A stretch of 64,000 nt of DNA from an uncultured Alphaproteobacteria bacterium. GTDB taxonomy: Bacteria; Pseudomonadota; Alphaproteobacteria; HIMB59; GCA-002718135. How positions within the stretch are numbered: the first letter of the stretch is position 1; the number at the start of each line of letters is the position of its first letter. The notes beneath the pieces are model-generated. The model was not told the DNA's origin and ran no database searches. It saw nothing but the letters and a program-made list of their open reading frames with translations. Made by a program: the position numbers and the translations under genes. The stretch is from the NCBI GenBank assembly GCA_902610845.1, contig CACLXJ010000005.1:1-64000 (forward strand), in the 5' to 3' direction. This document shows positions 34,905-44,628 of the stretch, in pieces.

Positions 34905-36482
34905 ATGGATTCGATTATATCAATCAAGAACCTCTGTGTTACGTTTAATAATAATAATGAAGTTATTAAAAACGTAAATATCAAAATCCTTAAAGGCAAA
35001 ACTACTGCAATAGTTGGTGAATCAGGATCTGGAAAAACTCTATCAGCACTAAGTATACTAAGATTATTACCAAGTAGCGCTAAAATTACTAAAGGTGAAA
35101 TTTTATATAAAGAAAATAATATTTTGAAACTTAATAAAGAAAAAATTCAAAAAATAAGAGGTAATAAAATCTCTACAATTTTTCAAGAGCCAATGACAAG
35201 CTTAAACCCTTTGCATACTATAAACAAACAAATTGTGGAAATAATAACTAATCATAATATAATTAAAAAAGAAAAAGCATTTATTAAAACTCAACAATTA
35301 TTAAATCTAGTTGGTCTCGAACAAATTGCAAATAGACCTAAAGTTTATCCATATGAATTATCAGGTGGACAAAGACAAAGAGCTATGATTGCAATGAGTA
35401 TAGCTAACAATCCCGATGTATTGATTGCAGATGAACCGACAACTGCTCTAGATGTAACTATACAAATGCAAATATTGAACCTACTCTCTAATCTTCAAAA
35501 CAAACTTGGAATGACTATGCTTTTTATTAGTCACGATCTTTCAGTCATTAAAAAGGTAGCAGATTTTATATATGTTATGAAAGATGGCAAAATTGTTGAG
35601 AATGGTTCAAGTGAGAAAATTTTCAAATATCCAGAACATTCCTATACTAAGGAATTAATTTCATCACAAAGCAAAAAGAAAGTTAGAAATGATCTTCATC
35701 AAAGTGAAATATTAAAAGTTGAAAATCTTGATGTATGGTATCCAATAAAAAAGGGACTATTAAAAAGAACTATTGATTATGTTAAAGCAATAAACAAGGT
35801 TAGTTTTACTTTAAACAAAGGTGAAAGTTTAGGAATTGTTGGTGAGTCTGGCTCAGGAAAAACTTCGCTTATATTAGCAATTTTAAAACTAATAAATTGC
35901 AAAGGACAAATTATAATAAACAAACAAAATATTGAGTTACTTAATGATAAAGAAATTTTAAAATTACGAAAAGAGATTCAAATAGTTTTCCAAGATCCAT
36001 TTTCATCCCTAAGTCCACGTATGAATGTTGAAGAAATAATTTCTGAAGGTTTAAATATTCATTATTCAAAAATTGGTAATGATCAGAAGAAAAAAAGAAT
36101 AAAAGATGTATTAAAAAAAGTTGGGTTAAATTATTCTAAAAGTATTAACAAATATCCACACGAATTTTCAGGCGGTCAAAGACAAAGGATTGCAATTGCA
36201 AGAGCTTTAATATTGGAACCAAAAATATTAATATTGGATGAGCCAACTTCAGCTTTGGATATTACAATACAAAATCAAATCATTGATTTGCTTAATGAAA
36301 TACAAAGAGATTTGTCTCTTAGTTATATTTTTATAAGTCATGATATGAAAGTTATTAGATCCATTTCAGACAATATTATTGTATTAAAAAATGGAGTAAT
36401 AGTTGAACAAAATATTTGTGAAGAATTATTTAATCATCCTAAATCTGATTATACCAAGAACTTAATTAGATCAGTATTGTAA
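34905..36482 (+). CDS. yejF: Fused dual ATP-binding protein of the peptide importer (YejF-like)
   Basis: A 525-residue protein with two complete ABC ATPase domains. Domain 1 has GESGSGKT, LSGGQRQR and a DEPTTALD Walker B; domain 2, from about residue 265, has a second GESGSGKT, FSGGQRQR and DEPTSALD. The fusion matches YejF, which pairs both nucleotide sites in one chain. It ends the operon, 10 nt before the TPR-methyltransferase. Confidence 0.95.
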   Translation: MDSIISIKNLCVTFNNNNEVIKNVNIKILKGKTTAIVGESGSGKTLSALSILRLLPSSAKITKGEILYKENNILKLNKEKIQKIRGNKISTIFQEPMTSLNPLHTINKQIVEIITNHNIIKKEKAFIKTQQLLNLVGLEQIANRPKVYPYELSGGQRQRAMIAMSIANNPDVLIADEPTTALDVTIQMQILNLLSNLQNKLGMTMLFISHDLSVIKKVADFIYVMKDGKIVENGSSEKIFKYPEHSYTKELISSQSKKKVRNDLHQSEILKVENLDVWYPIKKGLLKRTIDYVKAINKVSFTLNKGESLGIVGESGSGKTSLILAILKLINCKGQIIINKQNIELLNDKEILKLRKEIQIVFQDPFSSLSPRMNVEEIISEGLNIHYSKIGNDQKKKRIKDVLKKVGLNYSKSINKYPHEFSGGQRQRIAIARALILEPKILILDEPTSALDITIQNQIIDLLNEIQRDLSLSYIFISHDMKVIRSISDNIIVLKNGVIVEQNICEELFNHPKSDYTKNLIRSVL

Positions 36483-36492
36483 TGTTTAAATT

Positions 36493-38469
36493 ATGATAAA
36501 TGAACCTATTGTTAAAAAAAGAGAGGAATTAATAAATCTTTTTGAACAAAAAAAATACTCTGAATTAATAAAAAATATTTTAGAATTAAAAAGAAAATTT
36601 CCTAGATCAATTTTTTTGCTAAGCTTATCTGGTAATATTTATAGTAATTTAGGAAACTATGAAAAGAGTATAGAAAGTTTTAAAGAAATAATCAAAATTG
36701 ATAAAAATAATTCAGATGCATATTATAATTTAGGAATTATATACAAAACAATAAAAGAATTTGATAATTCAATAATTAATTACAATAAATGTATAGAAAT
36801 AAATCCATATAAGTTTGAGGCTTATAATAACTTAGGTAACATTTATAGAGATAAAAATAAGACAAAACTAGCAATTGATAAATATATACAATGTCTAGAA
36901 ATAAATCCTAATTATACGATTGCACTTCAAAACTTTGGTGTTTGTTTACAAAACTTTAGATTCTCAAAAAGCTCAAAAGTAATTGATAGAAATATATTAA
37001 ATCTTTTAAAAAAAAATAATATTTTGAGACCCTTTGATATAATTCAAAACTTAATTGAATATTTATACTTAAATCCAAAAATATTATCAATTACAAATAA
37101 TTTAGAAATATTAGATAAAAAATATTCATTAGATGAATTAATAAATGAAATTTTAAATTTAAAAATATTAGTATTACTATTAAAAATAACTCCAATTACA
37201 GATTTAAAGTTAGAAAAATTAATTAAATATTTAAGAAAAAATATTTTACTAAATATTATATCAATCAAAGATAAAGAAAAGGCTCTTGAACTTATGGGTG
37301 CGATAGCATCTCAGTGTTTTATAAATGAATATATATACTCTCATGAAAATGTTGAATTAAATGCTCTGACAAAAATTAAAAAGAAAATATATTCAAATTT
37401 TGATCAAAAATTATACAATGATAATAGTTTACTCATTACCTGTTTAGCAGCTTATAAATCTCTAAATTTATATAAATTTCCTATAAAGATATTAGACATA
37501 GAGTGCATTTCTGATTTAATTAAAAAACAAATTTCTGACCCAAAAAAAGAACAGCAATTAAAAGAAGAACTTTTATCAACAAAAATTGAAAATTTTATTT
37601 CTTCAAAAGTAAAAAAACAATATGAAAACAATCCCTATCCTAGATGGAATAAAACTGCATTAACTAATAACCCAAAAATTCCTAATGATTTTTTTAAAAG
37701 TTTAGAATTAAATTTTGAAAACAAAAGTATAAAAAACTGGCAAAATGTTGAAGTTTTAGTAGCTGGATGCGGTACTGGTCAACACGCAATTACTACTGCA
37801 ACTAAATATGCAAACTCGTTTATTACTGCAATTGATTTAAGTTTAAATAGTTTAAGTTATGCAAAAAGAAAAGCAACTGAGTTGGGTGTACAAAATATTG
37901 ATTTTATTCAAATGGATATTTTGGATTTGGAAAATTATGGAAAAAAATTTCATGTCATTGAAAGTATTGGTGTTTTACACCATATGGAAAATCCTTATGA
38001 AGGATGGATGAAATTATACAATGTTTTAATTAATAATGGATTAATGATGATTGGTTTATATAGCAAAATTGCAAGAAATCATATTCATAGAATAAGAAAT
38101 GATATTGCAGATCTTGATCTAAAAATTAATAGTGAAAATATCAAGAAATTCAGAGATAAAATTATAGACTCTAGCAAGAAGGATTATAAACTAATTACTC
38201 AAAGCACAGATTTTTACTCATTAAGTAGTTTAAGAGATTTAATATTTCATGTTCAAGAACACAACTTTACAATAACTGAAATATATGATTTTTTAAAAAA
38301 AACAAATTTGAAATTCTGTGGTTTTGAAAATAGACAATTATTAAATTATTTTAAGAAAACGAATAATAAAGTAAATGATCTTTATGATTTATCAATATGG
38401 AATGAATTTGAAATTAAATATCCAAGAATTTTTGCAGGTATGTATCAATTTTGGTGTCAGAAGAGGTAA
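36493..38469 (+). CDS. TPR-domain class I SAM methyltransferase
   Basis: A 658-residue two-part protein. Residues about 1-160 are tetratricopeptide repeats (NSDAYYNLGIIYK, KFEAYNNLGNIYR); an uncharacterised helical linker follows. A class I methyltransferase domain lies at about 420-530 with VLVAGCGTGQH (SAM loop) and IESIGVLHHMENP. Substrate unknown; the position at the head of a surface-glycan block and the TPRs suggest a protein- or glycan-associated substrate. Very high Lys/Asn/Ile content. Confidence 0.8.
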   Translation: MINEPIVKKREELINLFEQKKYSELIKNILELKRKFPRSIFLLSLSGNIYSNLGNYEKSIESFKEIIKIDKNNSDAYYNLGIIYKTIKEFDNSIINYNKCIEINPYKFEAYNNLGNIYRDKNKTKLAIDKYIQCLEINPNYTIALQNFGVCLQNFRFSKSSKVIDRNILNLLKKNNILRPFDIIQNLIEYLYLNPKILSITNNLEILDKKYSLDELINEILNLKILVLLLKITPITDLKLEKLIKYLRKNILLNIISIKDKEKALELMGAIASQCFINEYIYSHENVELNALTKIKKKIYSNFDQKLYNDNSLLITCLAAYKSLNLYKFPIKILDIECISDLIKKQISDPKKEQQLKEELLSTKIENFISSKVKKQYENNPYPRWNKTALTNNPKIPNDFFKSLELNFENKSIKNWQNVEVLVAGCGTGQHAITTATKYANSFITAIDLSLNSLSYAKRKATELGVQNIDFIQMDILDLENYGKKFHVIESIGVLHHMENPYEGWMKLYNVLINNGLMMIGLYSKIARNHIHRIRNDIADLDLKINSENIKKFRDKIIDSSKKDYKLITQSTDFYSLSSLRDLIFHVQEHNFTITEIYDFLKKTNLKFCGFENRQLLNYFKKTNNKVNDLYDLSIWNEFEIKYPRIFAGMYQFWCQKR

Positions 38470-38504
38470 TTGAATTTATAAGTTATTAATTTAGTGATTT
38501 AACT

Positions 38505-40316
38505 ATGCTAGTGAATATTGTTTTATTTATTTTTTTCTACATATCATCTGCACTTATGGTGATCGGTTATGGTCAGCTTTCTAAATCTTTAATAATTTCT
38601 AATCAAAAAAATTTTAATGAAATTGGATTTATTGGATTATTTGGATTTTTATTTTTATACTTTATTTCTTCAATTATTATTTTTTTTAATAATATAAATA
38701 ATTATGTTTCTAGTATCATTTTTTTATTAGGCATTACTTTATTTTTTATTTTTTTATTAAAAAAACAATATAATAAAAAATCATTAATCATATTTTCATT
38801 TATAATTATAATTTTTTTGCCTTTAGCAATAATTTCAGAACCAAATGAAGATTTTTTCTTTTACTATAAACCTTACATGAATTATTTACAGAATTCGAAA
38901 ATTATTTTTGGTATTGTAAATGTAAATAGTACATTGGCTTTTTCAACTTATAGTCTTTATGATATTATTATATTTTTTAATATAAGTGAAAAATTTGAAA
39001 ATAATTTTTCAATTCCTATTTTGATTTTTTACTTTTTTTATTTAACTTTCCTTATCGAATTATTATTTAAAAAATTCAACATTTTTTATTTTGTTGTTTT
39101 ATTCCTTAGTATTGTGAGTTTTGCTAAATTAAGAGATTTGGGGACAAGTATACCTCCGCAATTATTATTGATAATTATTGCATGTTTAATCTACTACCTT
39201 CTATTAAATGGATTTAAAGAAGAGATTATAACAAAAATATTTTTGTTATTAGTTTTTGCAATTTTATTAAGATTTAACAGTATCATAGTAATACCACTAA
39301 TTTTATTATTATTTATTCGTTATTATAAATTCATACTGCATTATTTAATTAATAATAAAAGAAGTGTTATATTTATGTTTATTGTTTTAGCATTATTTTT
39401 TTCTAAAAATATTATAAATAGTGGTTGTTTAGTATACCCTGTTAAAACTTTATGTTTTGATAATCTTTATTGGTCTTCAAACCTCAAAGTAACCGAACAA
39501 AAATATAATAAATTAAGCTCAGACTCTAAGGGATGGGCATTTTATGCAAAGGAAAATTTCAAAATCACAGATAAATTTATATGGACAAACTTAGAAAAGG
39601 AAAATTTTTATAATTATAATTCTTATCTAAAAACATCTCCTATATTTTGGTCTCAATATTGGATTAAAGATCCTAATTATAAAAAAATTTTAAATTTATT
39701 TCTTTTGGGTTTATTTGCACTCATTATACTCAATACTTTTAAAAGGGGTAAAATCAATAAAAATAATATTGATAAAAAAAATATATTTGTTTTTTTTACT
39801 TCAATTTTTTTAGTAATTGTTTTTTGGTTTCTAGTATCACCTCAGATGCGTTATGGGGGATACTTTTGCTTCATTATTTTTGTAAGCTTAATTGTAAGTT
39901 TATTTGATAAATATATAAATAGAAATAGTCATATAGTAACACTAATTTTTTTAATTGTACTTGCAGTTAGCTATGTGAATATAAAAAATATTCAAAGAGT
40001 ATATAAAGACTTTGGAGAAAACAAATTTATCAATTTTCCATGGCCAAATAATCATAAATTAAATAAAAATATTGATTACACTACATTTACAAAGGATAGT
40101 ACCTTGTATAATCAAAGATTAAGAACTAAAAAATTAGTTTTTGATAATGGAGAACAAGCTATTCTAATGTGTGGTGATATAGATTTTCCATGTATACCAG
40201 TTGGCAAAGAAGTCTGCTTAGGAGAAAAAACAGTCTATAATTCTTTTATTTTTTATAAAAAGAATACAAGAGAAAATCAATGTTATGAATTTATGAACAA
40301 AAATATATTATATTGA
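38505..40316 (+). CDS. Polytopic membrane protein, candidate GT-C-like glycosyltransferase (1 of 2)
   Basis: A 603-residue protein with about ten or more hydrophobic segments and a C-terminal soluble part with several cysteines. I cannot assign a named family with confidence. It shares four short motifs, in the same order, with the 45531 protein: [DE]DF near the first large loop, a DLGTxIP segment, SGCLxxP...CF, and a P-x-x-R-[YF]-G segment. The acidic motif in the first external loop is reminiscent of GT-C lipid-sugar glycosyltransferases. It is convergent with the GT2-GtrA gene, 8 nt apart. Confidence 0.6.
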   Translation: MLVNIVLFIFFYISSALMVIGYGQLSKSLIISNQKNFNEIGFIGLFGFLFLYFISSIIIFFNNINNYVSSIIFLLGITLFFIFLLKKQYNKKSLIIFSFIIIIFLPLAIISEPNEDFFFYYKPYMNYLQNSKIIFGIVNVNSTLAFSTYSLYDIIIFFNISEKFENNFSIPILIFYFFYLTFLIELLFKKFNIFYFVVLFLSIVSFAKLRDLGTSIPPQLLLIIIACLIYYLLLNGFKEEIITKIFLLLVFAILLRFNSIIVIPLILLLFIRYYKFILHYLINNKRSVIFMFIVLALFFSKNIINSGCLVYPVKTLCFDNLYWSSNLKVTEQKYNKLSSDSKGWAFYAKENFKITDKFIWTNLEKENFYNYNSYLKTSPIFWSQYWIKDPNYKKILNLFLLGLFALIILNTFKRGKINKNNIDKKNIFVFFTSIFLVIVFWFLVSPQMRYGGYFCFIIFVSLIVSLFDKYINRNSHIVTLIFLIVLAVSYVNIKNIQRVYKDFGENKFINFPWPNNHKLNKNIDYTTFTKDSTLYNQRLRTKKLVFDNGEQAILMCGDIDFPCIPVGKEVCLGEKTVYNSFIFYKKNTRENQCYEFMNKNILY

Positions 40317-40324
40317 CAAATTTA

Positions 40325-41401
40325 CTATTTTTTCCAGTTATAAGATGTATTCATTGAATAGTTCCAAACACTACCAACAAAAGCACCAAGTAAAACAGCA
40401 AAATATATATTGAGTAAATTGTCGTATAACATTTTTGCAATAATAAAATTAAAAACTGCGCCAAATGAACAAAAGAAGTAGTATTTAATTAAACCCATAT
40501 AAAATAATTTTCCTCTTTTTTTTAAATCTGAGTATGTAATTTCATTATTTAAGATAAAATTAAAGAATATTGTAAGTATTATACTAAAAAGTAGAGATGG
40601 AATAAAATTTAAAAAAAACTGCAATATATAAAATACTCCTAGTTGAAAAATTACTCCAAGTGAGCCAATAAATGAATAAATAAAATATCTAGCAGGTATA
40701 ATTTTACCTATTAATTTATCAATTATTAAAGCAATAAAATCTATTAATACTTTACTGTTTAATTTACTCTCTCCACTGTATCTTTTTTGAAATTTAAATG
40801 GAATTTCAGAATATTTAATTGTATTTTTTGTAGTTAGAATAATATCAAGTAACAACTTAAATCCAATATTAGATAATTTTTTATAATTTTTTTTTAAAAA
40901 TTGATTACGTACTATAAAGTATCCAGTTAATACATCTGAATAATTAATTTTAAATAATTTCTTTAAAAGGTAATTTACAAACAAGGAGGCTCTGTATCTT
41001 TTTTGATGTAAAAATTCATTTCTCTCTAAAAATCTACTAGCAGAAACTATGTCTAAATTTTTATTACGAATTTCATCATACAAATTTTTTATTTTACTTG
41101 GCGGATGCTGTAAATCACCATCAATAAAAATAACGTACTCAGCATTTGATGATAAAGCACCTTGAATTAATGCTGATGACAAGCCTCTATTTTCAAATCT
41201 TTTAATAAGACAAATATTATTTTCTATATTTTGTAATTTATTTATTGCATTTGCTGTTTGGTTATCTTCACTATCATCTACAAATATTACTTCCCATATT
41301 ATATTTTGATTATCTAAATTTTTTTTTATTTCGTAAAAAAGTTTATTTATATTTTCTTTCTCATTTAATGTTGGGATAATTATTGAAATATTTTTTTTCA
41401 T
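40325..41401 (-). CDS. GT2 glycosyltransferase with C-terminal GtrA-like membrane domain
   Basis: A 358-residue fusion. Residues 1-220 are a GT2 domain with IIPTLNEKENI and the DGDLQHPP acidic site; residues about 235-355 are four TM helices of the GtrA/DPMS type (FIYSFIGSLGVIFQLGVFYIL). Such proteins transfer a sugar to a polyprenyl phosphate and may help flip it. It is the only minus-strand gene of the glycan block. Confidence 0.87.
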   Translation of the reverse strand: MKKNISIIIPTLNEKENINKLFYEIKKNLDNQNIIWEVIFVDDSEDNQTANAINKLQNIENNICLIKRFENRGLSSALIQGALSSNAEYVIFIDGDLQHPPSKIKNLYDEIRNKNLDIVSASRFLERNEFLHQKRYRASLFVNYLLKKLFKINYSDVLTGYFIVRNQFLKKNYKKLSNIGFKLLLDIILTTKNTIKYSEIPFKFQKRYSGESKLNSKVLIDFIALIIDKLIGKIIPARYFIYSFIGSLGVIFQLGVFYILQFFLNFIPSLLFSIILTIFFNFILNNEITYSDLKKRGKLFYMGLIKYYFFCSFGAVFNFIIAKMLYDNLLNIYFAVLLGAFVGSVWNYSMNTSYNWKK

Positions 41402-41711
41402 TTTTCTCTTTCTAATCTTTCTAAAATATTTTCATAAATTAGCTATACCATAAATTAAAAATATCATGAGTACTTGTAAGAACTATATGAGACGAAACGT
41501 TTTTTTATTGATAAATTATTTAATGAAAATACCCATTTTATGGCGGAGAGAGAGGGATTCGAACCCTCGGTAGTATTGCTACTACACACGCTTTCCAAGC
41601 GTGCTGATTAAACCGCTCTCACATCTCTCCAGTTATTATTATAAAACTTATTTATTTCTTTATATTGAATAGAATATATAACTTTAAACATATTAAAATA
41701 AATAATTTTTT
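41402..41711. other. 310-nt gene-free interval except for tRNA-Ser
   Basis: Apart from the tRNA at 41541-41630 I find no coding sequence here. A TATAAT hexamer on the minus strand (41638-41643) ends 7 nt before the tRNA 5' end and is a likely -10 box. On the plus-strand side the remaining sequence is AT-rich spacer before the GT2 gene at 41712. No duplicate of the tRNA 3' end (attachment site) was seen elsewhere in the window. Confidence 0.6.
41541..41630 (-). tRNA. tRNA-Ser(GGA)
   Basis: A complete type II tRNA of about 90 nt with encoded CCA. The acceptor stem GGAGAGA pairs with TCTCTCC; the anticodon stem-loop CACGC-TTGGAAA-GCGTG gives anticodon GGA; the long variable arm (TGTAGTAGCAATACTAC) is as expected for serine; the T loop is GGTTCGAATCC. 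The discriminator is G and CCA is genome-encoded. It lies alone inside the glycan block. Confidence 0.97.
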
Positions 41712-42410
41712 ATGCAAAGTCTGAGTATAATAATACCAGTTTATAATGAGGAAAAAACTCTATTAAACGTATTAAATAAAGTTAAGAAATTACATACTAT
41801 CTGTGATCTCGAAGTTATTATTGTTAATGATGGATCTTCAGACAAATCCAAGGAAATCATAGATAATAATGAAAATTTATTCAGCAAAGCTATTCACTTA
41901 AAAAAAAATTCCGGAAAAGGGAAAGCTGTTATTGAAGGAATTAAAAAATGTAATCTTGATTACATATTAATACAAGATGCAGATCTAGAGTATGATCCAA
42001 ACGATATCAAAGTTTTTTTGGAGGAAAATAAAAGGTTCAACTACGATCTAATAATGGGAAGTCGATTTATTGGAACACGTAGGTCTGTTTTGCATTTCTG
42101 GCATATGTTAGGAAATAAATTTATTACATTTTTATTCAATTTTTTAAATAATACTACCTTCACTGACATTTATTGTTGCTACTGTATGTTTAGAAGAAAT
42201 TCAATAAATGTAGAAAATTTAAAATGTAATAATTGGGGTCAACAAGCAGAGATTTTGACATACGTAGTTAATAAAAACTCAAAAATATTTGAAATTGGTG
42301 TTAACTATCATGGAAGGACATATAATGAAGGTAAGAAAATAAGATATTATGATGTATTTTCAGTCATATACTGGATATTTGCGACTAAAATTAAAAAATA
42401 TTTTATATGA
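41712..42410 (+). CDS. GT2 glycosyltransferase, dolichol-phosphate mannose synthase-like
   Basis: A 232-residue GT2 enzyme resembling DPM1-type polyprenyl-phosphate sugar transferases. SIIIPVYNEEKTL opens the domain; QDADLEYDPND is the DXD-like metal site; the end has a weakly hydrophobic segment only. It starts a five-gene plus-strand unit with overlapping ends. The acceptor lipid and sugar are unknown. Confidence 0.85.
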   Translation: MQSLSIIIPVYNEEKTLLNVLNKVKKLHTICDLEVIIVNDGSSDKSKEIIDNNENLFSKAIHLKKNSGKGKAVIEGIKKCNLDYILIQDADLEYDPNDIKVFLEENKRFNYDLIMGSRFIGTRRSVLHFWHMLGNKFITFLFNFLNNTTFTDIYCCYCMFRRNSINVENLKCNNWGQQAEILTYVVNKNSKIFEIGVNYHGRTYNEGKKIRYYDVFSVIYWIFATKIKKYFI

Positions 42411-43588
42411 AGTGTAAAATTTGTAATTCTAATAATATATCTGAGGTAATAAATCTTGGAAAACAACCATTAGCTAATAAATACCCAAAAAATAATTTAG
42501 AAATTAATAATGAAAAAAAATTTACACTAAAAATATTATTCTGTGGAAGTTGTAGATCAGGACAAATAAAAAAAATAGTAAATAGAAATATTTTATTTGA
42601 AGATTATTATTATCTATCGTCTGTAAATAAAAAATTAAGAGAACATTTTGAGGACCTTGCTTTAAAGATTAAAAAATATAATTTCGTAGTAGATATAGGA
42701 TCTAATGATGGTATTTTATTAAAACCTCTTAGGAAATTAAAAGTAAAATCAATAGGTATAGATCCGTCCATTAATGTTGGGAAAATAGCTAATGACAGAG
42801 GTTTAGAAACTTTTGTAGGTTTTTTTGATATTAATATTATTAAAAAAATATTAAAAAAGTATGAAAAGCCTGATCTAATAGTTGCTTCTAGTGTTGTTAC
42901 ACATTTAGAAAAACCTATTAAGTTTGCAAAAGATATTAAGCGTTTAATAAAAAAAGATGGAACTTTAATAATTGAGATAGAATATCTACAAAATTTTTTG
43001 AAAAACTTAGAGTTTGAAAGATTTTATTTTGATAGACCATTTTATTACTCAGCAAATTCCATAAAAAAACTTTTTAAAAATGTTGGTATGACTTTATATG
43101 ATATAGAGAAAATAAATACTCATGGTGGATCATTACGATGTTTTATTAAAAATTCTAGAAATATAAAAATTACAAATAGATGTAAAATAATATTAAATGA
43201 TGAGAAAAAACAGTTAAGTCTGAATAAATTTAAAAAATTTAATAATAAAATTTATCAAAGTTCTAAAATTTTTAAAGACAAACTAACCAGCCTTAAGAAG
43301 AAAGGTAGCAAAATTATTGGATATGGCTCTCCAGCTAGGGTTTCGACAATTACAAATGTTGCAAAAATAAATTCTAATTTAATTGAGTATATTATCGATG
43401 ATAGTCCACTGAAACAAAATAGATTTTCTCCTGGGATGCATATTAAAATTCTACCAAGAAAAAATAATATTAGTAATCAAATTGATACAGTAATAGTATT
43501 TGCTTATGAATATTTTAATGATATTAAAAAATATTTTGGCAAAAGAAAAATACAATTTTACAAACCTATACCATTTAGAAAGCTATAA
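42407..43588 (+). CDS. Sugar C-methyltransferase-like SAM enzyme
   Basis: A 393-residue three-part methyltransferase. The N-terminal putative zinc-binding domain has CKICNSNN and FCGSCRSG, plus the NLGKQPLANKY segment; the middle has the SAM loop VVDIGSNDGILL; the C-terminal domain carries GYGSPARVST. This architecture is that of NDP-deoxysugar C-methyltransferases such as TylC3. It overlaps the GT2 upstream by 4 nt and the epimerase downstream by 1 nt, so it probably decorates the sugar made by the next genes. Confidence 0.85.
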   Translation: MKCKICNSNNISEVINLGKQPLANKYPKNNLEINNEKKFTLKILFCGSCRSGQIKKIVNRNILFEDYYYLSSVNKKLREHFEDLALKIKKYNFVVDIGSNDGILLKPLRKLKVKSIGIDPSINVGKIANDRGLETFVGFFDINIIKKILKKYEKPDLIVASSVVTHLEKPIKFAKDIKRLIKKDGTLIIEIEYLQNFLKNLEFERFYFDRPFYYSANSIKKLFKNVGMTLYDIEKINTHGGSLRCFIKNSRNIKITNRCKIILNDEKKQLSLNKFKKFNNKIYQSSKIFKDKLTSLKKKGSKIIGYGSPARVSTITNVAKINSNLIEYIIDDSPLKQNRFSPGMHIKILPRKNNISNQIDTVIVFAYEYFNDIKKYFGKRKIQFYKPIPFRKL

Positions 43589-44628
43589 TGAGTTTTTTTT
43601 TAGAAAAAGATATTGATAAAATAATAAAAAATACAAAAAATATTTCTAAATATTTTAGTGGAAAGAATATATTAATTACTGGAGGAAATGGATTTTTAGG
43701 TAAATATTTTGTAGAAGTTTTTAAAGAATATAACAAATTTTTAAAAAAACCTGTAAGAGTTATTATTTATGATAAGACATTAAAAAATTCAAAATCATTA
43801 AATTCTACAAATTTTAAATTTATAAAAAAAGATGTCTCCAAAAAATTTGATATAAATATGAAAGTGGATATAATAATTCATGCTGCAGGTATAGCTAGTC
43901 CATTTTATTATAGAAAAAAACCAATAGAAACTTTAGACGTAGCTATAAATGGAACAAGAAACTTGCTAGAGTTTGCAAAAAAACAAAAAGCTAAATTTAT
44001 TTTTTTTAGTTCAAGTGAGATATATGGTGACCCAGATAAATACAATGTTCCTACAAAAGAAACGTATAGAGGTAATGTCAGTTCTATGGGACCAAGAGCT
44101 TGCTACGATGAAAGCAAAAGATTAGGTGAAACAATTTGTTATATATTCAATAAATATCATAAATTACATACAAATATTATTAGACCTTTTAATATTTATG
44201 GCCCAGGTATGGGTCAAAAAGATTATAGAATATTCCCAAATTTTATAAGTAATATCCTAAACAATAAGAAATTAAATATTTATGGATCTGGTAATCAAAC
44301 AAGAACATATTGTTATATTACAGATGCTATTGAAGGATTTATAAGGGTTATGTGTTTTGGTAAGTCTGGAGATGCTTATAATATAGGGACTAATAAACCT
44401 GAAGTTTCAGTAAAAGATATTTATAAAATCTTAAAAAAAATACATGATAAAAATGTAAAAGCTATATTTATCTCTCATCCAAAATCTTATCCAAATGATG
44501 AACCACAAAGGAGATGCCCAGATATAAATAAAGCAAAAAAAGATCTAAAATATAAGAGCAAAGTAAAATTAGAGAAAGGATTGAAATATTTCTTAGATTG
44601 GGCAAAAGATAATTATAAAATTTATTAA
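43588..44628 (+). CDS. NAD-dependent sugar epimerase/dehydratase (UDP-glucuronate decarboxylase-like)
   Basis: A 346-residue extended SDR. Residues about 28-40 hold the Rossmann glycine motif ITGGNGFLG; the active site is FFSSSEIYG and YDESK. The GPRACYDESKR segment is close to that of UDP-xylose synthase/UDP-glucuronate decarboxylase, but exact reaction (decarboxylation, dehydration, epimerisation) cannot be assigned. It overlaps both neighbours by one nucleotide. Confidence 0.83.
   Translation: MSFFLEKDIDKIIKNTKNISKYFSGKNILITGGNGFLGKYFVEVFKEYNKFLKKPVRVIIYDKTLKNSKSLNSTNFKFIKKDVSKKFDINMKVDIIIHAAGIASPFYYRKKPIETLDVAINGTRNLLEFAKKQKAKFIFFSSSEIYGDPDKYNVPTKETYRGNVSSMGPRACYDESKRLGETICYIFNKYHKLHTNIIRPFNIYGPGMGQKDYRIFPNFISNILNNKKLNIYGSGNQTRTYCYITDAIEGFIRVMCFGKSGDAYNIGTNKPEVSVKDIYKILKKIHDKNVKAIFISHPKSYPNDEPQRRCPDINKAKKDLKYKSKVKLEKGLKYFLDWAKDNYKIY

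Noticed and set aside
41541-41630. tRNA-Ser as an integration site of a genomic island
   Set aside because: I found no duplicated tRNA 3' end, integrase or mobility gene around the glycan block.
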